Position numbers and translations under genes: made by a program
Origin: Podarcis raffonei
Taxonomy: Eukaryota; Chordata; Lepidosauria; Squamata; Lacertidae
Direction: 5' to 3'
Length of the DNA stretch: 64,000 bases
Assembly (NCBI RefSeq): GCF_027172205.1
Contig: NC_070616.1
Location: 41,451,001-41,515,000, forward strand
Notes under the pieces: generated by a model
What the model was told of the DNA's origin: nothing
Seen by the model: the letters and a program-made list of their open reading frames with translations, nothing else
Databases searched by the model: none
Part shown: positions 47,145 to 61,300 of the stretch, in pieces
Numbering within the stretch: the stretch's first letter is position 1
Layout: every line of letters begins with the position of its first letter

Positions 47145-49271
47145 TCATTGCAGTCCTGGATCAGAAGAAATGACACTGGATTTCCTTGCTTTTGGAGGAG
47201 GAGGGGGAGGCCTGACTTCCCGCCTGTTGGGCAAAGGTGGAGCGACCTGTAACCACACAAACACACACACAGATTGGCAAGTAAACAACAAGCAAACCCA
47301 TTCTCTGTATTGCTTCCCAAGGTTAATAGGACCCTGCTGGATGTCAGGAACTCCTGGATTTGCATGCAGCTGCCCCATGTGGTGAAATCATTGAACTGCA
47401 GCCAGCAGCCTTCTGGGTAAAGAGCCTTTGGGACTGACTCCACCCACCCAGTCTGGCCACTGGATCCTTCTAGGAAGGAAGCAGGGGGACCAACTTGAAT
47501 AAAAAAGGGGGGGCAGATAAGCCCTGCCCCCACATAATCAATCACATGACAGAGTGCACCTACACCATTTGAATGGAAATGGCCATTAACTTTTTGGGGG
47601 GCCCACCCCCTCAAATATTTTATTGGGGGGGGAACCTAAGGGACCTCAGAGCCTCTAGGAGCTGGCTGCTATGGCAGGAAAGAATATCAAGGTCTTCCTG
47701 TTCCAGCTTCCTGTTCCAACTTGAGCTATGCTAAGATATTTGCCCAAACACACAAAGGGTTAAACTGTGGACACATGTCCCACCCCCAACTGCTCTTCAG
47801 TTCTTCATGCAAGCTGAGTTTCAAAAAGAGTTTTAAAGCATGTTCAATACAACACACTTAGAAAGGTCCCCTCAAACAGAAACCCTGGCTCATCAAGGTT
47901 TCCAGTCACAGGGAGAGGTTCCAAGTGTGTTCATTTAAATGTGCTTTAAAACTCTTTTGAGGCTTTGATGTTTATTGTGCACAAGGGTTTCAGGAGCAGC
48001 TAGTGCACCAGGAAGCATTGGGAGCTGGACCCTCCCCCATTTGACTGTTTGTGGGTTCAGGTAAATGACTATTGTCTGCACCGACCGATAGCAGCTTTCC
48101 AGGGTCTCAGGTCGAGGTTTTTCCTCATTACCTACTATCTCAGGAACTTGTGCTGCTTCAGATATTGTTAGGTTGCATCTCCCACCACACTGTCTGTTGG
48201 CATGCAAGGGGGATAAGGCTATCAATGGTTACTAGTCATGAAAGCTATATATTACCTCCAGGATCAGAGGCAGTTTGACTCTGGATACTAGTTGCTGTGG
48301 AATGTAAGAGCCCTGATGGGTTAGACCACAGGCCCCTCTGTCCAGCATCCTCTTCTCCCAGGGGCCAGCCAGATGCCCATATGGGCAGCCTGCAAACAGG
48401 TCCTGAGTGCAACAGCTCTTTCCTCACTTATGATTCCCAGCAACCGGTATCCTGATACCTGCTGCCTCTGAGGCCAGAGGGAGAACATGTCCTTCAGGAA
48501 TTTGCCCAATCCACTTTTGCAGCTGCCCAAGGGGGTGGCTATCCCTACGTCTTATGGGAGCGAATTCTATAGCTGGACTGCACTGTGCAAAGATGTACTT
48601 CCTTTGGCCTGTCCTGAATCTTCCAACATTCAGCTTCACTGGATGTCTAACACTGGATGAAGAAGAGCAGAAGAAGAGGAGGGGTACTGCACAGGTGCCC
48701 TTGCTTGTGGATTTCCCAGAGGAATCTGGCTGGCCATAGTGAGAACAGAATCCTGGACTTGATCAGCACTAAACTGGCGGGGTGGGGGTGGGGGAGAGAC
48801 TCAACCCAGGGCTGCAATTTTCAGCAGCAACCCCACATCTTTGCAACATTCAGTGCCCAGTGAGAGCAGATATTCCCTAGGCAAAAAAGAAAAAGAGAGA
48901 ACTCTATACTACCATTCCCTTTCTGAGCAGAATATTTCCAGCCACTCTGGTGGTTCCAGGAAATGAGCCAATGGCCTAGCCAAAGACACCTTTTCATGCA
49001 GTACCACCCTAAGAAGCCCCTGGGGAAATCTGCACTGCTGCCACTATATCACATAACTCAATCCAAAGTATGTCACTTTCCATTTCCTTACCTCTGCGGA
49101 GTTCCTTGAGCTGCTGTTGCATTTGGGTGGAGGTGGGGGTGGAGTGCTCTGCAAGTTAAGAGTCGCTAATCCATCTGCCTGCAAAGAAGGAAAGCCTAGA
49201 GACAGAGAAAAGAACAAGACAGACGGGTTTAAAAAAAGGCAGTGGGCGAAAGACAGGAAACTGCCTTGTGC

Positions 49272-49311
<40 letters not shown>

Positions 49312-52300
49312 TTTAGCAGGTGATTCTGGACAGATGTGTCAATTTGGAATCCCACTTGCAATTCCCCAGCCCTAAATGTCTCAGAAGTTTTGTCTGTGCT
49401 CGTCAAATGAATTTAAGCGCATGTGAAAAATGCACACCTGGGACAATGGGAAAGGAAATCCAGAATGACACCAGAAATGTCCAGTGGGGGTTCCTTTCTC
49501 ATTGGACTTCATCCCTCACAGTTTCCTGAACTCTAACACCTAGTGATGGAATGAGAATGTCATCCAAACTTCAGAAAGAAATTATGAACATCGTCTCAGT
49601 ATTTGCAGCAGAGGGTAAATTGAATCAAGTCTGGGCTGGCCTTTTGAGTTTATGGTTCATTTTAAGAACCATGGGATTAGGAAGGGCTGGGTGGTCCCTC
49701 TTCTATTTAGCTTTGGAAGACCTAGGTTTGCTGGTGGGGGAGGAAGCAGTTTCTAGCCCTAGTGGCTAGAGAAACATGTTTGAATTTGTGATGGTAAGAC
49801 CATTCCAAAGTGGTTCCCAGTGTTGAGCAACTTGGTCTGCAGACAGGGATGGGGGACATATGGCCCTCCATGTGTGGCTGGACTACAACTCCTATAATCT
49901 TGGACTACTGGCCATGCTGGCTGGAGCTGATGGAAGATGGAGTCCAACATCTTGGGGGCCACAGGTTCCCCATCTCTGGTACAAAGAGAAGAAATGTATA
50001 AACCCCTTGAGGGGGAAAACTCATTTTACCAACACTCTGCAAAATAAAACACAGATGTGATCTGCACAACGTACTTTGGGTTCTTGGCGTTTTGGGAGTA
50101 GTTGGCAGTGGGCTGAGAGGTGTGGCCTGCTGCAGTGATGAGCCCTGAAGTAGCGACAGTCTGCTCTCCCCCAGCTGGAGACTCTTTGGCCTTGGTGCTT
50201 TTCCTGATGCATTCTGCAGTGGCGGAAACAGACCAAACAAAAGAAATTGTTGAAGGTGCTGGTGGCGACACTATGGGCATCATGACGTTAGCTACTCCCT
50301 GTCAGGAAGGCTTTGCAATGGTCTAGGCAGGCTCAGTGCACAAAAACGGGCTACTGAGGGGCAATATATCTTCAATAGGCTAATGATTTGCAGCCTATTA
50401 ATCAGTGATGGGGAAACCTTTTTAGCCCAAAGTCCACATTCCCTTCTGGGCAATGTGTCATTGGTGGGTGAGGTTCAGTGTCAAAAAGTTGGTGCGGCAA
50501 CTTATTTAAATTTTTTCATTTGTAGGGTAGACTACAGTCTACACCAGTGTTTCTCAAATGTGGGTCTCCAGTTTTTGTTGGACAACAACTCCCATCATTC
50601 CTAGCTAGGAGAACCAATGGTCATGAATGACAAGTTTGAGAAACACTGGTCTAGCCATATTAAAGTGAGAAGTTTCTATACCCACCACTTTCCATCCTCT
50701 ACTCAAGTAAGCAAGAAGGACTATCATAGTTCAAGGACACATTCCCATCAGGCAAAAGCACTTGAGTGGGACACAGAACAGGCCTGGTGAAGGAGTGGGG
50801 GTGATCCGGGGAGAGTCCTAAGGGCCAGACAGAAATGCCCCCACACCTGAAGTTGCCCACCTGCCATCCTACAGTATATTCACAGTAGACAGTAACAGGT
50901 CTTCAGAACATTCAAAGCCAGGCAACTGAGGAACTAGGAACAATGGAGCTATGGTCCTACAGATGTTTTTGGACTTCAACTCCCAGAGGCCCCAGCCAGC
51001 TTGACCCATGATCAGGGATGATGAGAGTTGTAGTCCGGCATCATCTGGAAGGGCCACAGGTTCTCCATCCTTGGACTGCACCAAAGGGGAGAAACACACA
51101 GAAACCACAACTGAGAAATTCAGTTGTGCTGTCCGGATGACTGAAGATCCAGTGCAAATACCAGTGGTGCAAATTAGGTTTCCATGATCATCCAGTTAGT
51201 GATTGTATCCACAGAAGTCTTGCCTGGGAGTTCAGTACATGCGATCAACCTCGTGAGAGGCAGGAAAGGTTCACTGCTACGCCCCAGGCCTCCCCAACAC
51301 TATAAATGCATTTGGGAAGATGTCTTCAGCATGGCAGCCTGCCAACCAACAGGTTCTTCCTGTGAGTTGAGAGTCTGAGTGCTCAGGGTTCCAAGCTTAC
51401 ACTGGACAAATTACTTGCAATCCAGCAGGGTTTCCCACTATAAATACACCCCCCACAAAGTGCAGACAACACTGGAGAGGTTCTGGCTCAGCGTGACACT
51501 TTTCAGCATCACATGATGTTAAACCTGGGGTAAAGGCAAAATTACAGAGTATGACTTTTAACAAAAGTTTACATGGTTTTTCTTTTAACTCAGTGATATG
51601 ACAGAGAGCAGCTCTGCGTGCTGTAGGAAGTAAGGAGTGGGTGTTCTTCATGGGTAACACATAAATGGCCAAAACTATATACTTCTAAGTGGGTACCACT
51701 TGTGCAGCTTCCCACATTTCCATGTGAAATTTCATCTTAATCTCAGAAGCTAGAAAGGCAGAGGTGTGATTCATTTGCACCTGCCTTTTGGGCACTTCCT
51801 GTCACACCTAAAAGCTACAGCCAGAGAGCTGGATTCTGATTGGGATTTGCACATCAGAGAGAAGGATGCTAACTTGTCCATCTCCCTGATGTACCAGAGT
51901 TCTGTGTGCAGAGATTTTTATTATTGTGCTTTTGTATGGAAGAACATTCAAGCATGCAAATTTCCCATCTGCAGTCTAAAGTGGTATAGTGCAATGTTAG
52001 TGAGAACTGATCCTGAGTTAAGACTGCTGAAATTGTAATGGCGCTGCTTGATACTTAAGAGTGGCATCTGAGCACAGGTCATGGTAATGTAATTTGCAGC
52101 CGTGTGCTCAGAGTGGCCAGCACAATGTAACCAAATGGAAAGCCCTCCTTAATGTGATCATCAAATCTTCCACTATCTGAGCCTCTCCCGGTTTTTAACC
52201 ATGACATAAGCAGCATGCACAGCTAACAGAAAATGACAGAAGCTCCCAGGGGGAATTTCATCATAATTATCACTCATTTATTTACCATGTTGGAAGTCAG

Positions 52301-55300
52301 CTCAGCCTCTGGCTCCTTCTCTGCAATGACCTGAGATTTGCTGAGGCTCCAGTCCTTCCGCCTGAATTTATTAGTCCGGTTCTCGCCATCATCCTTGGCC
52401 GGGAGCTCCTCCATCCTGGAGGATGTCAAATTCCTCCTTTCCACCAGTGGTTCAAGAATAGATCTATAGCCCAAATAGGAAAAACAAGCACAAATTATCC
52501 CATCTCCTCTTGTCAGCCTGAGAAAACATCACAACTGTCCCCTGGAGACATGAAGCACTGGCAGTTTTGCCCTCCTACAGCCTAGACGGCAGATTTGCCA
52601 AAATTCCTTTCAAGGACAGAGGCTGTCCTTGCAACCACTTACAGCAAAAGTTGCTAATGTGGTGCCCATGGGTTTAATGGGACCCTTGAGGTCTTCCCCT
52701 GGTGCTACCTGACTCCCTGCCAATTCAATGCACTCTTTGTCACGAGGTGGCGAGAGGAAGGCAGCCCTGTTTAGGGAAGTTTTTAATATTTGATGTTTTA
52801 TTGTATGTTTAACTTTTTGTTGGAAGCTGCCCAAGGTGGCTGGAGAAAATCAGCCAGATGGGCGTGGTATAAATAATAAATAATAATTAATATTTATCTA
52901 TTTCTCCCTCTTAAAATATAGAACTGATAGACGAAGTTTGGAAGAGTGTAGCTCTTCCCTGCTTCCTTTTCCTTTGCTTTCCAATGCTCTAATTCTGTTG
53001 AATCCTACTTTAATGAAGATCCCTTGGGAAAGTGAATTGTGTGCGCGCACACTATATTCCCGCCCCCCGGGGGGCTGATCCTGGGGAAGGGGTGAAAGAA
53101 GTGACCAGAGAGGTGGTACCCATAGTAGTCCTAGAAAATCCAAATTTGCCCATGAGCCTAAACTTGTTGGTGAACCATGACTTAGTGTACTAAACAGCAT
53201 CTCAAGTGTTCGTCTGTCAAAAGATAGGAGAACACTTATTTTATCCTCTTATGAGGTGGTTTCCTGGTCGTCTTAGATACCTTTTTGAGTTTCTTCCTTG
53301 AGGATAATAATAAATATATTACTAAATAGGTGAGTAAATATCTCACAATTGTTTATTCCAAGCTGTTCATTAATAAAATATTACAATTCTGAAGCTGTTA
53401 ATTTTGTATTTTATCTATTGGTGGATTGACCCTAATAAATACTAGATTGGATTGATTTCCTACAAGTTCACTCACCCATCTGATCCTGGTCTGGAGGAAG
53501 TACTGTCTGATGAGGTAGAGGATGTTGATCCCACAGAGGAAGTCACAGAGGTAACCGAGAGCCTCCTCAAAGTGGAGGACATGATGTAGGGCAAAACCAC
53601 TGACCCAGACCTGCTCTGCTTTCTCTCCGTCAGCGAAGAAGGCTGTGGTTGGAATATAAAGAGGAAAAGTGCTGATTGGGCTTTGGAAAGGAGGGAGGAA
53701 GGTGTCCTCCTGGCTCAGTGGCCTCTGAGGGGGAACTGGTTGCACTGCCCTAAATCTACCTCTGTTGGAAAAACAAGTCAAGTCCTAAGCACAGGAGAGA
53801 ACTTAATTGCTCTTTTTGTGCTGGCTCCACTTGGGGCTAACTGGTATAAAAAGAGCTTTTAAACATTCTGCCTTGCTTGCCAGGCAAGACCTGCTCAGGC
53901 CGACTCTGGAATGCTCTTCAACTTCCTGCAAGACTTTGTCCAAGCATCTTGAGCCTTAGCTGCCCTGTGCTCCTGTAGGAGGAAGGGTGAAATATAAACA
54001 TGGTAAGCAGCTCTGCTTGAAAGGTCAGCTCCATTGGGCCTCCTATTCCTTGACTGTCATTTGGTCACAGCTATTCCTTAGGCTGCCTCGGGGGAGAGAT
54101 GAAAAGCACGGCCTCTTCCACCAGCATGACTGAAAGACCAGCTCAATCAAGCACTTCCTGTCCCTGAACTATTTCCATTCCAGCTGGTTATTATAAGAAC
54201 AACTATTTGACTTTTCAACATTGATGTCTGAGTTTGGTTTTTCCCTTTTCACTCTCTGGCCCTTTCCCCTTGTGTTTCATGTCTTTTAGACGGAAAGCCT
54301 GCAGGCATGGGGTTGTCTTATTTTGACTGGTTGTGTGTTACCAGCCCTGCAAGCCTTTTTTGGCTAGAGAATGGGGTGCAAATTTTCTAAAAATAAATAG
54401 TTAATAAAAATAATAAAGAAATAAAATAATCCTGTTTTGGAATTACAGTGGTACCTCAGGTTACAGATGCTTCAGGTTACAGACTCTGCTAACCCAGAAA
54501 TAGTACCTTGGGTTAAGAACTTTCCTTCAGGATGAGAACAGAAATCGTGTGGCGGTGCAGCGGCAGCAGGAGGCCCCATTGGCTAAAGCGGTGCTTCAGG
54601 TTAAGAACAGTTTCAGGTTAAGAACAGACCTCCGGAACGAATTAAGTTCTTAACCTGAGGTACCACTGTACAGCTTATTTGTACATCCCTCCAGGGGTAA
54701 CTGAGCTATCTGGCTGAAGGCCTTTTAGCTGCACTTTTCTAGAACTAAATTAAAAACAAACTGGTAGCTAGGCACTGGGATGGTGACTGCTTTCCAGGCA
54801 GACAGGTTTAAAGGTTGCCTTAATAAAACAGGACGCAACAGTTACCAGAGTTATCACACCATAGAGCTTCTCCACTTTCTCCCTCAGCTCCTTGAAGCAG
54901 GAGGTCAGTCTGTCATGAAGAGGCTTCAGCTGTTCTGTCAGTTTCTTCCCATGAATCCGAATCCCTTCAGCCAGCAAAGGCATCTGAAAGAGGGAACCAA
55001 ACGCATTGGATGCCCACATTTTGATGTCAGGAAGGCCACTCTCATTTCTCAGCCCATACCTTTAAGCATATACCAAGTCAGCCCATTAGACTGGCAGTGA
55101 CTCTCTAAGGTCTTCTCCAGCCTTAGGAAGCCTGGGCTGTAGATCAGTGGTAGAACATCTGCTTTACATGCAGAAGGTCTCAAATTCAATTCTAGATGTC
55201 TGCAAGTGGGACAGGTGTCCTCAGCCTGAAATCTTGGGACAGCCAGTTCCAGGCAGTGTAGACAATCCTGAACCAGATGGCCTGACTCAGTCTAAGTCAG

Positions 55301-58300
55301 CTTCCTATGTTCCCAAGGTTCCAGGTTCAATCCCTGACATCTTCAGGTGGGGCTGGGAAAGAACTCTGTCTGAAACTTTGGAGAACCCCTACCAGTCAGT
55401 CCTGACCTGGGGTGAAGAACCTTTTTCTTATAAAGGGCCACTGATCTCCAGGGAGGACTGTGGAGCTTTCCCTCTCTTTGTGCCCCTACATCCCTTCTTT
55501 TAAAGCAATGACAAACATAGACAGCATCTTAAAAAGTAGAGACATCACCTTGCCAACAAAGGTCTGTATAGTAAAAGCTATGGTTTTCCCAGTAGTGATG
55601 TATGGAAGTGAAAACTGGACCATAATGAAGGCTGATCGCCGAAGAATTGATGCTTTTGAATTCTGGTGCTGGAGGAGACTCTTGAGAGTCCCATGGACTG
55701 CAAGAAGATCAAACCTATTCATTCTGAAGGAAATCAGCCCTGAGTGCTCACTGGAAGGACAGATCCTGAAGCTGAGTACTTTGGCCACCTCATGAGAAGA
55801 GAAGACTCCCTGGAAAAGACCCTGATGTTGGGAAAGATGGAGGGCACAAGGAGAAGGGGACGACAGAGGACGAGATGGTGGGACAGTGTTCTCAAAGCTA
55901 CCAGCATGAGTTTGACCAAACTGCGGGAGGCAGTGGAAGACAGAAGTGCCTGGCATGCTCTGGTCCATGGGGTCACGAAGAGTCGGACACGACTAAACGA
56001 CTAAACAACAACAACAACAATCCCTTCTTTTTATCTTACACACACACACACTTGCGCAAAGCAGAAGAGGAAGAGATTCCATGAAGGCCCAGACAACAAG
56101 TGTGTAGGAGAACCAAATTTTGCTTAGGACTGCATAAAATCAGGTCTAGGGGATTATGCAGCCCTTGGGCTGAAGAGACTCCATCCGATACATAGACAAT
56201 ACTGAGCTAGACAGACCAATGTCCATGACTTGCTATAAAGCAGCTCCCTAACTGCTTCCCAGCAGGTACCTGTAAAGCAATCAGTTGCTTGAGCAGTTCA
56301 ATCTTATCTTGATCTTCAGGGTGTTCTTGAATATATTTCTCTGTGAAAAAGGCCTGAAGGGAGAAAAACAAAGAACAATTGAGATGTGAATCTTAATCTT
56401 TTTTCCTTGGTGTAAGGCAACAGGCTTTCAACCTTTTTGAGTCCATGGCTCCATTGACCAACTACATTCTTTCTGCAGCAACCCTGTGGGGAAACACGCT
56501 CCAAGCCTCAGAAGCCCGGTTATGTCACCCCTTGCCCCATACCTCTTAGAACACCCTCCCTGTGCAGTGTTCCCTCAGCCTCCTCTCCTCTCCCCTCTCA
56601 TTGGGAGTCCTCTGGGCAGCACCCTTCCCCCTGCCCCAGAGAGAGCTGCCTCCTCATGCCACCCCACAGGGGCCTGGAAAGAGGATGCTGCATAAAGAAA
56701 TAAGTTTCATGCCTTCATAGGGATCTCATCCCCAGTTATCACTAATAGAAAAGCATTAGTTTTTGGAAATGTAATTTAAGAATTCTTTTGAGCTCATCAT
56801 AGACCATCTCCCAGTATCTTGGGGCATGTTTGCAGTGCGATCACATATGTATGAAAGTTCCCTCAACCTCCAAACATTTGCAATACAGTTTGGACCGACT
56901 TTTGTACATTTTAACAAGTATACTGGGCATCAAATACCACCTGTAAAGCCTTTTTTGTATATTTTCCTTTATCAAATAGCAAGCCAAAAAGTTGATATTT
57001 TTGTTCCATACTTTTGTCTCCCAAACTGAAATTTCAATGTTGTGTCCAATGTCTATAGCCCAGTGTCTCATTACGGCCTTGACCATTTCGTTTTTGGTTT
57101 CCCATTCTAGTAAAATTGTATAAAGTTTGGATATTATTATTATTAATTGTTTCCCAATTTCGTTTCCAAAGATTCTGATCCTCATTCCAAAAATCATTTT
57201 TCTTTATCTTTTCTGAAAACCTCATTTAATTGAAAATACTGAAACCAATCTGAGATCCAGTTTTATACCTCTTCTTTAATTAGTTCTATAGTGTCCTCTC
57301 TAAGCTCAAGGAGGTCCTTGTATGTACCTGTTCTTATTCATGTTTAATTTTTTTTAACTGCCACTGCCCCAATGGGGGATATCCACCGGGGGGGTCTTCC
57401 TTTCTAGGTGGTCTTCATATCTTGCCCAAACGCTGCATAGGTTCTTTCTTATCACGAGGTTGTGGAATCACTTGTACACTTTAGTTTAGCTATAATATAG
57501 GTAAGCAAGCCATCCATACACCATATCAAATCCTTCTAAGTCCACAGTATTTACGTTTTTCAGGTCCACCCAGTCTTTCATCCAATACAAGCAAACTGCC
57601 TCGTAGTACATTTTCAGGTCTGGGAGCCCAACCCCCTCTTATTTGCATCTATCAAGATTTTGCATTTGATCTGGGGCTTTCCCCCCTCCACTAGGTAAGT
57701 GCTTATTGCTATAACACAGAGCCTGAACACGGAGAGGCAGTCTGCAGACATGCTTAGAGAAATGTGTCCAGAGGAAGTGTGGTAACAACAGGGACCCTCG
57801 TGAATTTGCATTAGCAAAAGGATAGAAACTAGTTCTACTAGTGCCTTCTGTTGCTCCACCCATCAGTATATCCCTGCTTTTTTTTAACCCTCTTGATCCA
57901 GGGTTATTGCAAGCCAGTCTAGAACAAAGTCCAGGAAGATCTAAAGTGATCTCTCACAGAGATACCAGGGTCCCACAGCAAGAAGCAGCAGCTTAGCTCT
58001 TACTCCAAATGTACCCCTTTGAGTCCTCATAGATATGGGGAAAATTTGCAATTTTCTCCTAGATAGAACAGTAAAGTATAATGTTTTGGGGCAATGTTGT
58101 CAAGGGTAAAGCCTGGAAGATTCCACTGACTATAAACCCAAATTGGGGGCACGACAATGAACAATCCATCTTTAGACATGCATGTGATGAAAAAACTGCT
58201 TTTTGCTATCGTTTAATGGTGAGCAAGGAGGGTGATCTGCTCCAATGGTTGATTCCTTGTCCCCAACATTAAACAAAGGGTTTAGATTATGATGATTATG

Positions 58301-61300
58301 GCAGCCCACAAAAACCGCACTCCCTCCACAGAGCGAGCCGAGAATAGGAAACTGTGAGCAAACACCCTGACGACTTCCAGATGTGGCCACAGCATTTCAA
58401 AGCCTTAACGGCTTTTCCACTTCTGCAAATCTAACTTCCACGCCTAAAATAGAGTAGAGCCAGCTCAAAATACTCCTTGGTTGAAAATGGATTTTAATCC
58501 CATTTTAAGCATCTGAAGACTGTGTCTTGCAGCATTCGTATCAGAGGACATCTGTATTGAGCTGTACTGACTCCAGCACATTGTAACTAGAAATAGCTAT
58601 AGCTCTCATTGGGGACTATGGACTTTCACAATCTATGCAGCATCATCACTGCGACTTTTGATCCCTACAGTGGCACCTTGGGTAACAAACACCTTGGGTG
58701 ACAAACACTTTGGGTTACAGACTCCACTAACCCGGAAGTAGTACCTTGGATTAAGAACTTTACCTCAGGATGAGAACAGAAAAAGTGCACACTTTACCCT
58801 AGTATATGCATTTTTGTACTCATTGCCTGGAGATCTGCACTGCAAAAACTGAAAAAGTGCAAGTCAAAGGCAGCTATAATATAAGAGAGAACAGGAAAGT
58901 GCAAATTAGGTAAGTTTGCATTTGAATTTTAACTGAATTAAATTTCTTCACCGTCCTACCCATGACTAATCTCTACACCTTTCTACCTTCCATTATTTTT
59001 ATGTCAAAATATTCAGAAAAACCTACAATACTCTATACTTATAGCCCACAAAGTTATTTTTATACTAAAGTATATGAGCTCTTTTGCTCTCCAAAGTGTA
59101 AATCTCATCCCTTGATTCTCACTCTAAGTTTTTTGGTAGTTTACACCATGGTCCCTTTCAAGTTAAATAGCTTTTTATCTTTTCTGTATTAATCTAATCA
59201 TTCTCTCAATTTTCAGATGTTCAGGTTGTAAGTGCCATTACTTATATAGCCAGAGGGCAAAAGGTGAAGTAATCCCAAGGTGTGCAGAAACACACAAAAA
59301 CGCTTTAGGAAAGGACTCTTAAAGGGGAGCAGAAGACAAACAACCCAAAGAGGACTAAAGATGCTCAGGAGCCACATAATGTTGTTTGTTAGGGGTGGGG
59401 GGTTTTTGGGGGGGGTGGCATTGCAAAATGTGGGGAGAATTGAATGCAGCAGCTAGAATTCTGAACGGCAACATTCTATACTGCAACATTGTTGTTGTTA
59501 CCCACAATAAGTGTGCATAGAACAAAAATACTATTTCTTCTCTCGGTTTTTCTTCTTTCAATCAGACAGCGACATGGACAGATTCACCCATTCCTGCTGC
59601 AAGGAGTGGGCAATTTTGGTTTCTCTCACCTTCTCATTTTTTTAAATCTTAAATTCAGTTCCCCACATTTTCACACCTCTTTACTAGACAAATGAAAGCC
59701 TTTATGGAAAATGCACCAGCATTTTAATGCGAATTTCTTCTTGCATATTTGTATGCAATCTTCCCTGCTGCACATTTCTGCAAAGCCAATCCCTCTGGAT
59801 TAATGTGCTTTTGTAGACATTAACTGGGTGAAGAACTGCAGTGCAAATTTGGGGAAAGTGCAAATTTTGAAGGATAGCTGTTTCAGTTTGTGCATTGTTT
59901 CAGAAACTGCAAGCTAGGTATGTTGGCTTTTAAATGCAAAATGCACTTCACACTAATCTCTACTCTGCAGCGACAGCTGACCTTCTCATAATTGGTGTAT
60001 CCACCCATGACGGCCGGATCGACAATGCCATTCAAGAGCATAGAGAGAGGGTGAACGGGCAGGGTGCGGTCCCAGGCATGCTGCTGAACACAGTTGCTGA
60101 TTTTCTCATTCGTCAGCTCCATCGTTTCAATGGCATTCTCCAAGGGACTTATTTCCTCCTGAGAAATGCAAATACAGGAGAATTAAGGCCACATCTAAAA
60201 TGAACTCTTCAGTGCAGGTCAATGTGTGCCCAACTTTCCAGATCCATATAATACGCCATGACTTTTTCCTGAGTGATGTTGTCCACACTATGGACCATAA
60301 CCGAACCTCTTTGACATGATACAGTGATCCATACGGGAAATCATCCCAAAGTAAAAACTGCAAAAATTATCACAAGAGGGCAGTATTTTCAAGCCCAGTC
60401 TTTGGCATGGGGTTTTTGTTTTGTTTTGCACTTGTCACAAAAGGTTTCAGTATCAGGAGAGGAAACATCTAATAATGTGAAACTTAGGCAGCATAGTTTC
60501 AGCTTACGGACTGTATCATCTCAGGAGGACATGCATGCACTGGGTCTTAAATGCGGTGGAAGGGCGGGACTCAGGGTTGACACCTTTCCCAGCCCAGTTC
60601 CCTCACTCAGAGTGGTAGCCAGAATGCCAGATTATGGAGATGTGAATTCAAGTCCCTTCTTAGACATGAAGCCCACAGCGTGATCTAGGGGCAGGCATGC
60701 TCTCTTTCTGCAATTCTCTTCTCTTTATCAGAGCCTACCTCACAGACTTGTTGCATTACTAAAAATGAGGGGGAAACCACTTTGAAGAGCAGTGCACAGG
60801 AGGTTCTGCTCCTAGTGCAGAGCTTTTTGCTGCATTCTGCAAGATATGGCTTTGACTTTGACCACTAATCCTATGAAATCCTAGGTACAAAAATTGAACA
60901 AAGGTCCTGCAGAATGTATTAGAAATCTGATGTGGCAATTCTCTGCAGGCCACCTTATTTCCCTCACTTATTGAGTAGGATGGAACAATTGATCCATCAT
61001 GACCATGATAAACTTTATGTATACACAGAAGGCAGGGCTGACCCAAGACATTTTGGTACCTGAGGTGGGCCCTAAAATGGCACTCCTCCTCCCCATCAGA
61101 GAAGAAGGGGTAAGGGTAAGAAGATCTACATCAGGAGCAGGGGAAGAAAGACACTGGGATCTGCTGCCCCTGGGGATCCTGCTCCTTAGGCGGTCACCTC
61201 ACTTTGCCTCATGGGTGGCCTGGCCCCTGATAGGGGAGATTAATTAAACATACAGCCAGGGAGAGGGGAGTTCCTTGTAATTTTCAGGGCAGCTGCCTAA

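Noticed and set aside
47170-47385. Plus-strand Gly-rich frame
   Set aside because: Antisense of the DOCK5 proline tract ([15 protein letters not shown]).
55128-55200. Possible tRNA-Ala gene
   Set aside because: The tRNA-like part is degraded and joined to the shared SINE body; several dispersed copies exist. The same holds for 61950, 34705 and 44010.
55460-55795. A stand-alone reverse-transcriptase-like gene
   Set aside because: It is the decayed C-terminus of a 5'-truncated BovB insertion, shown by the flanking 12-bp duplication and CAA tail.
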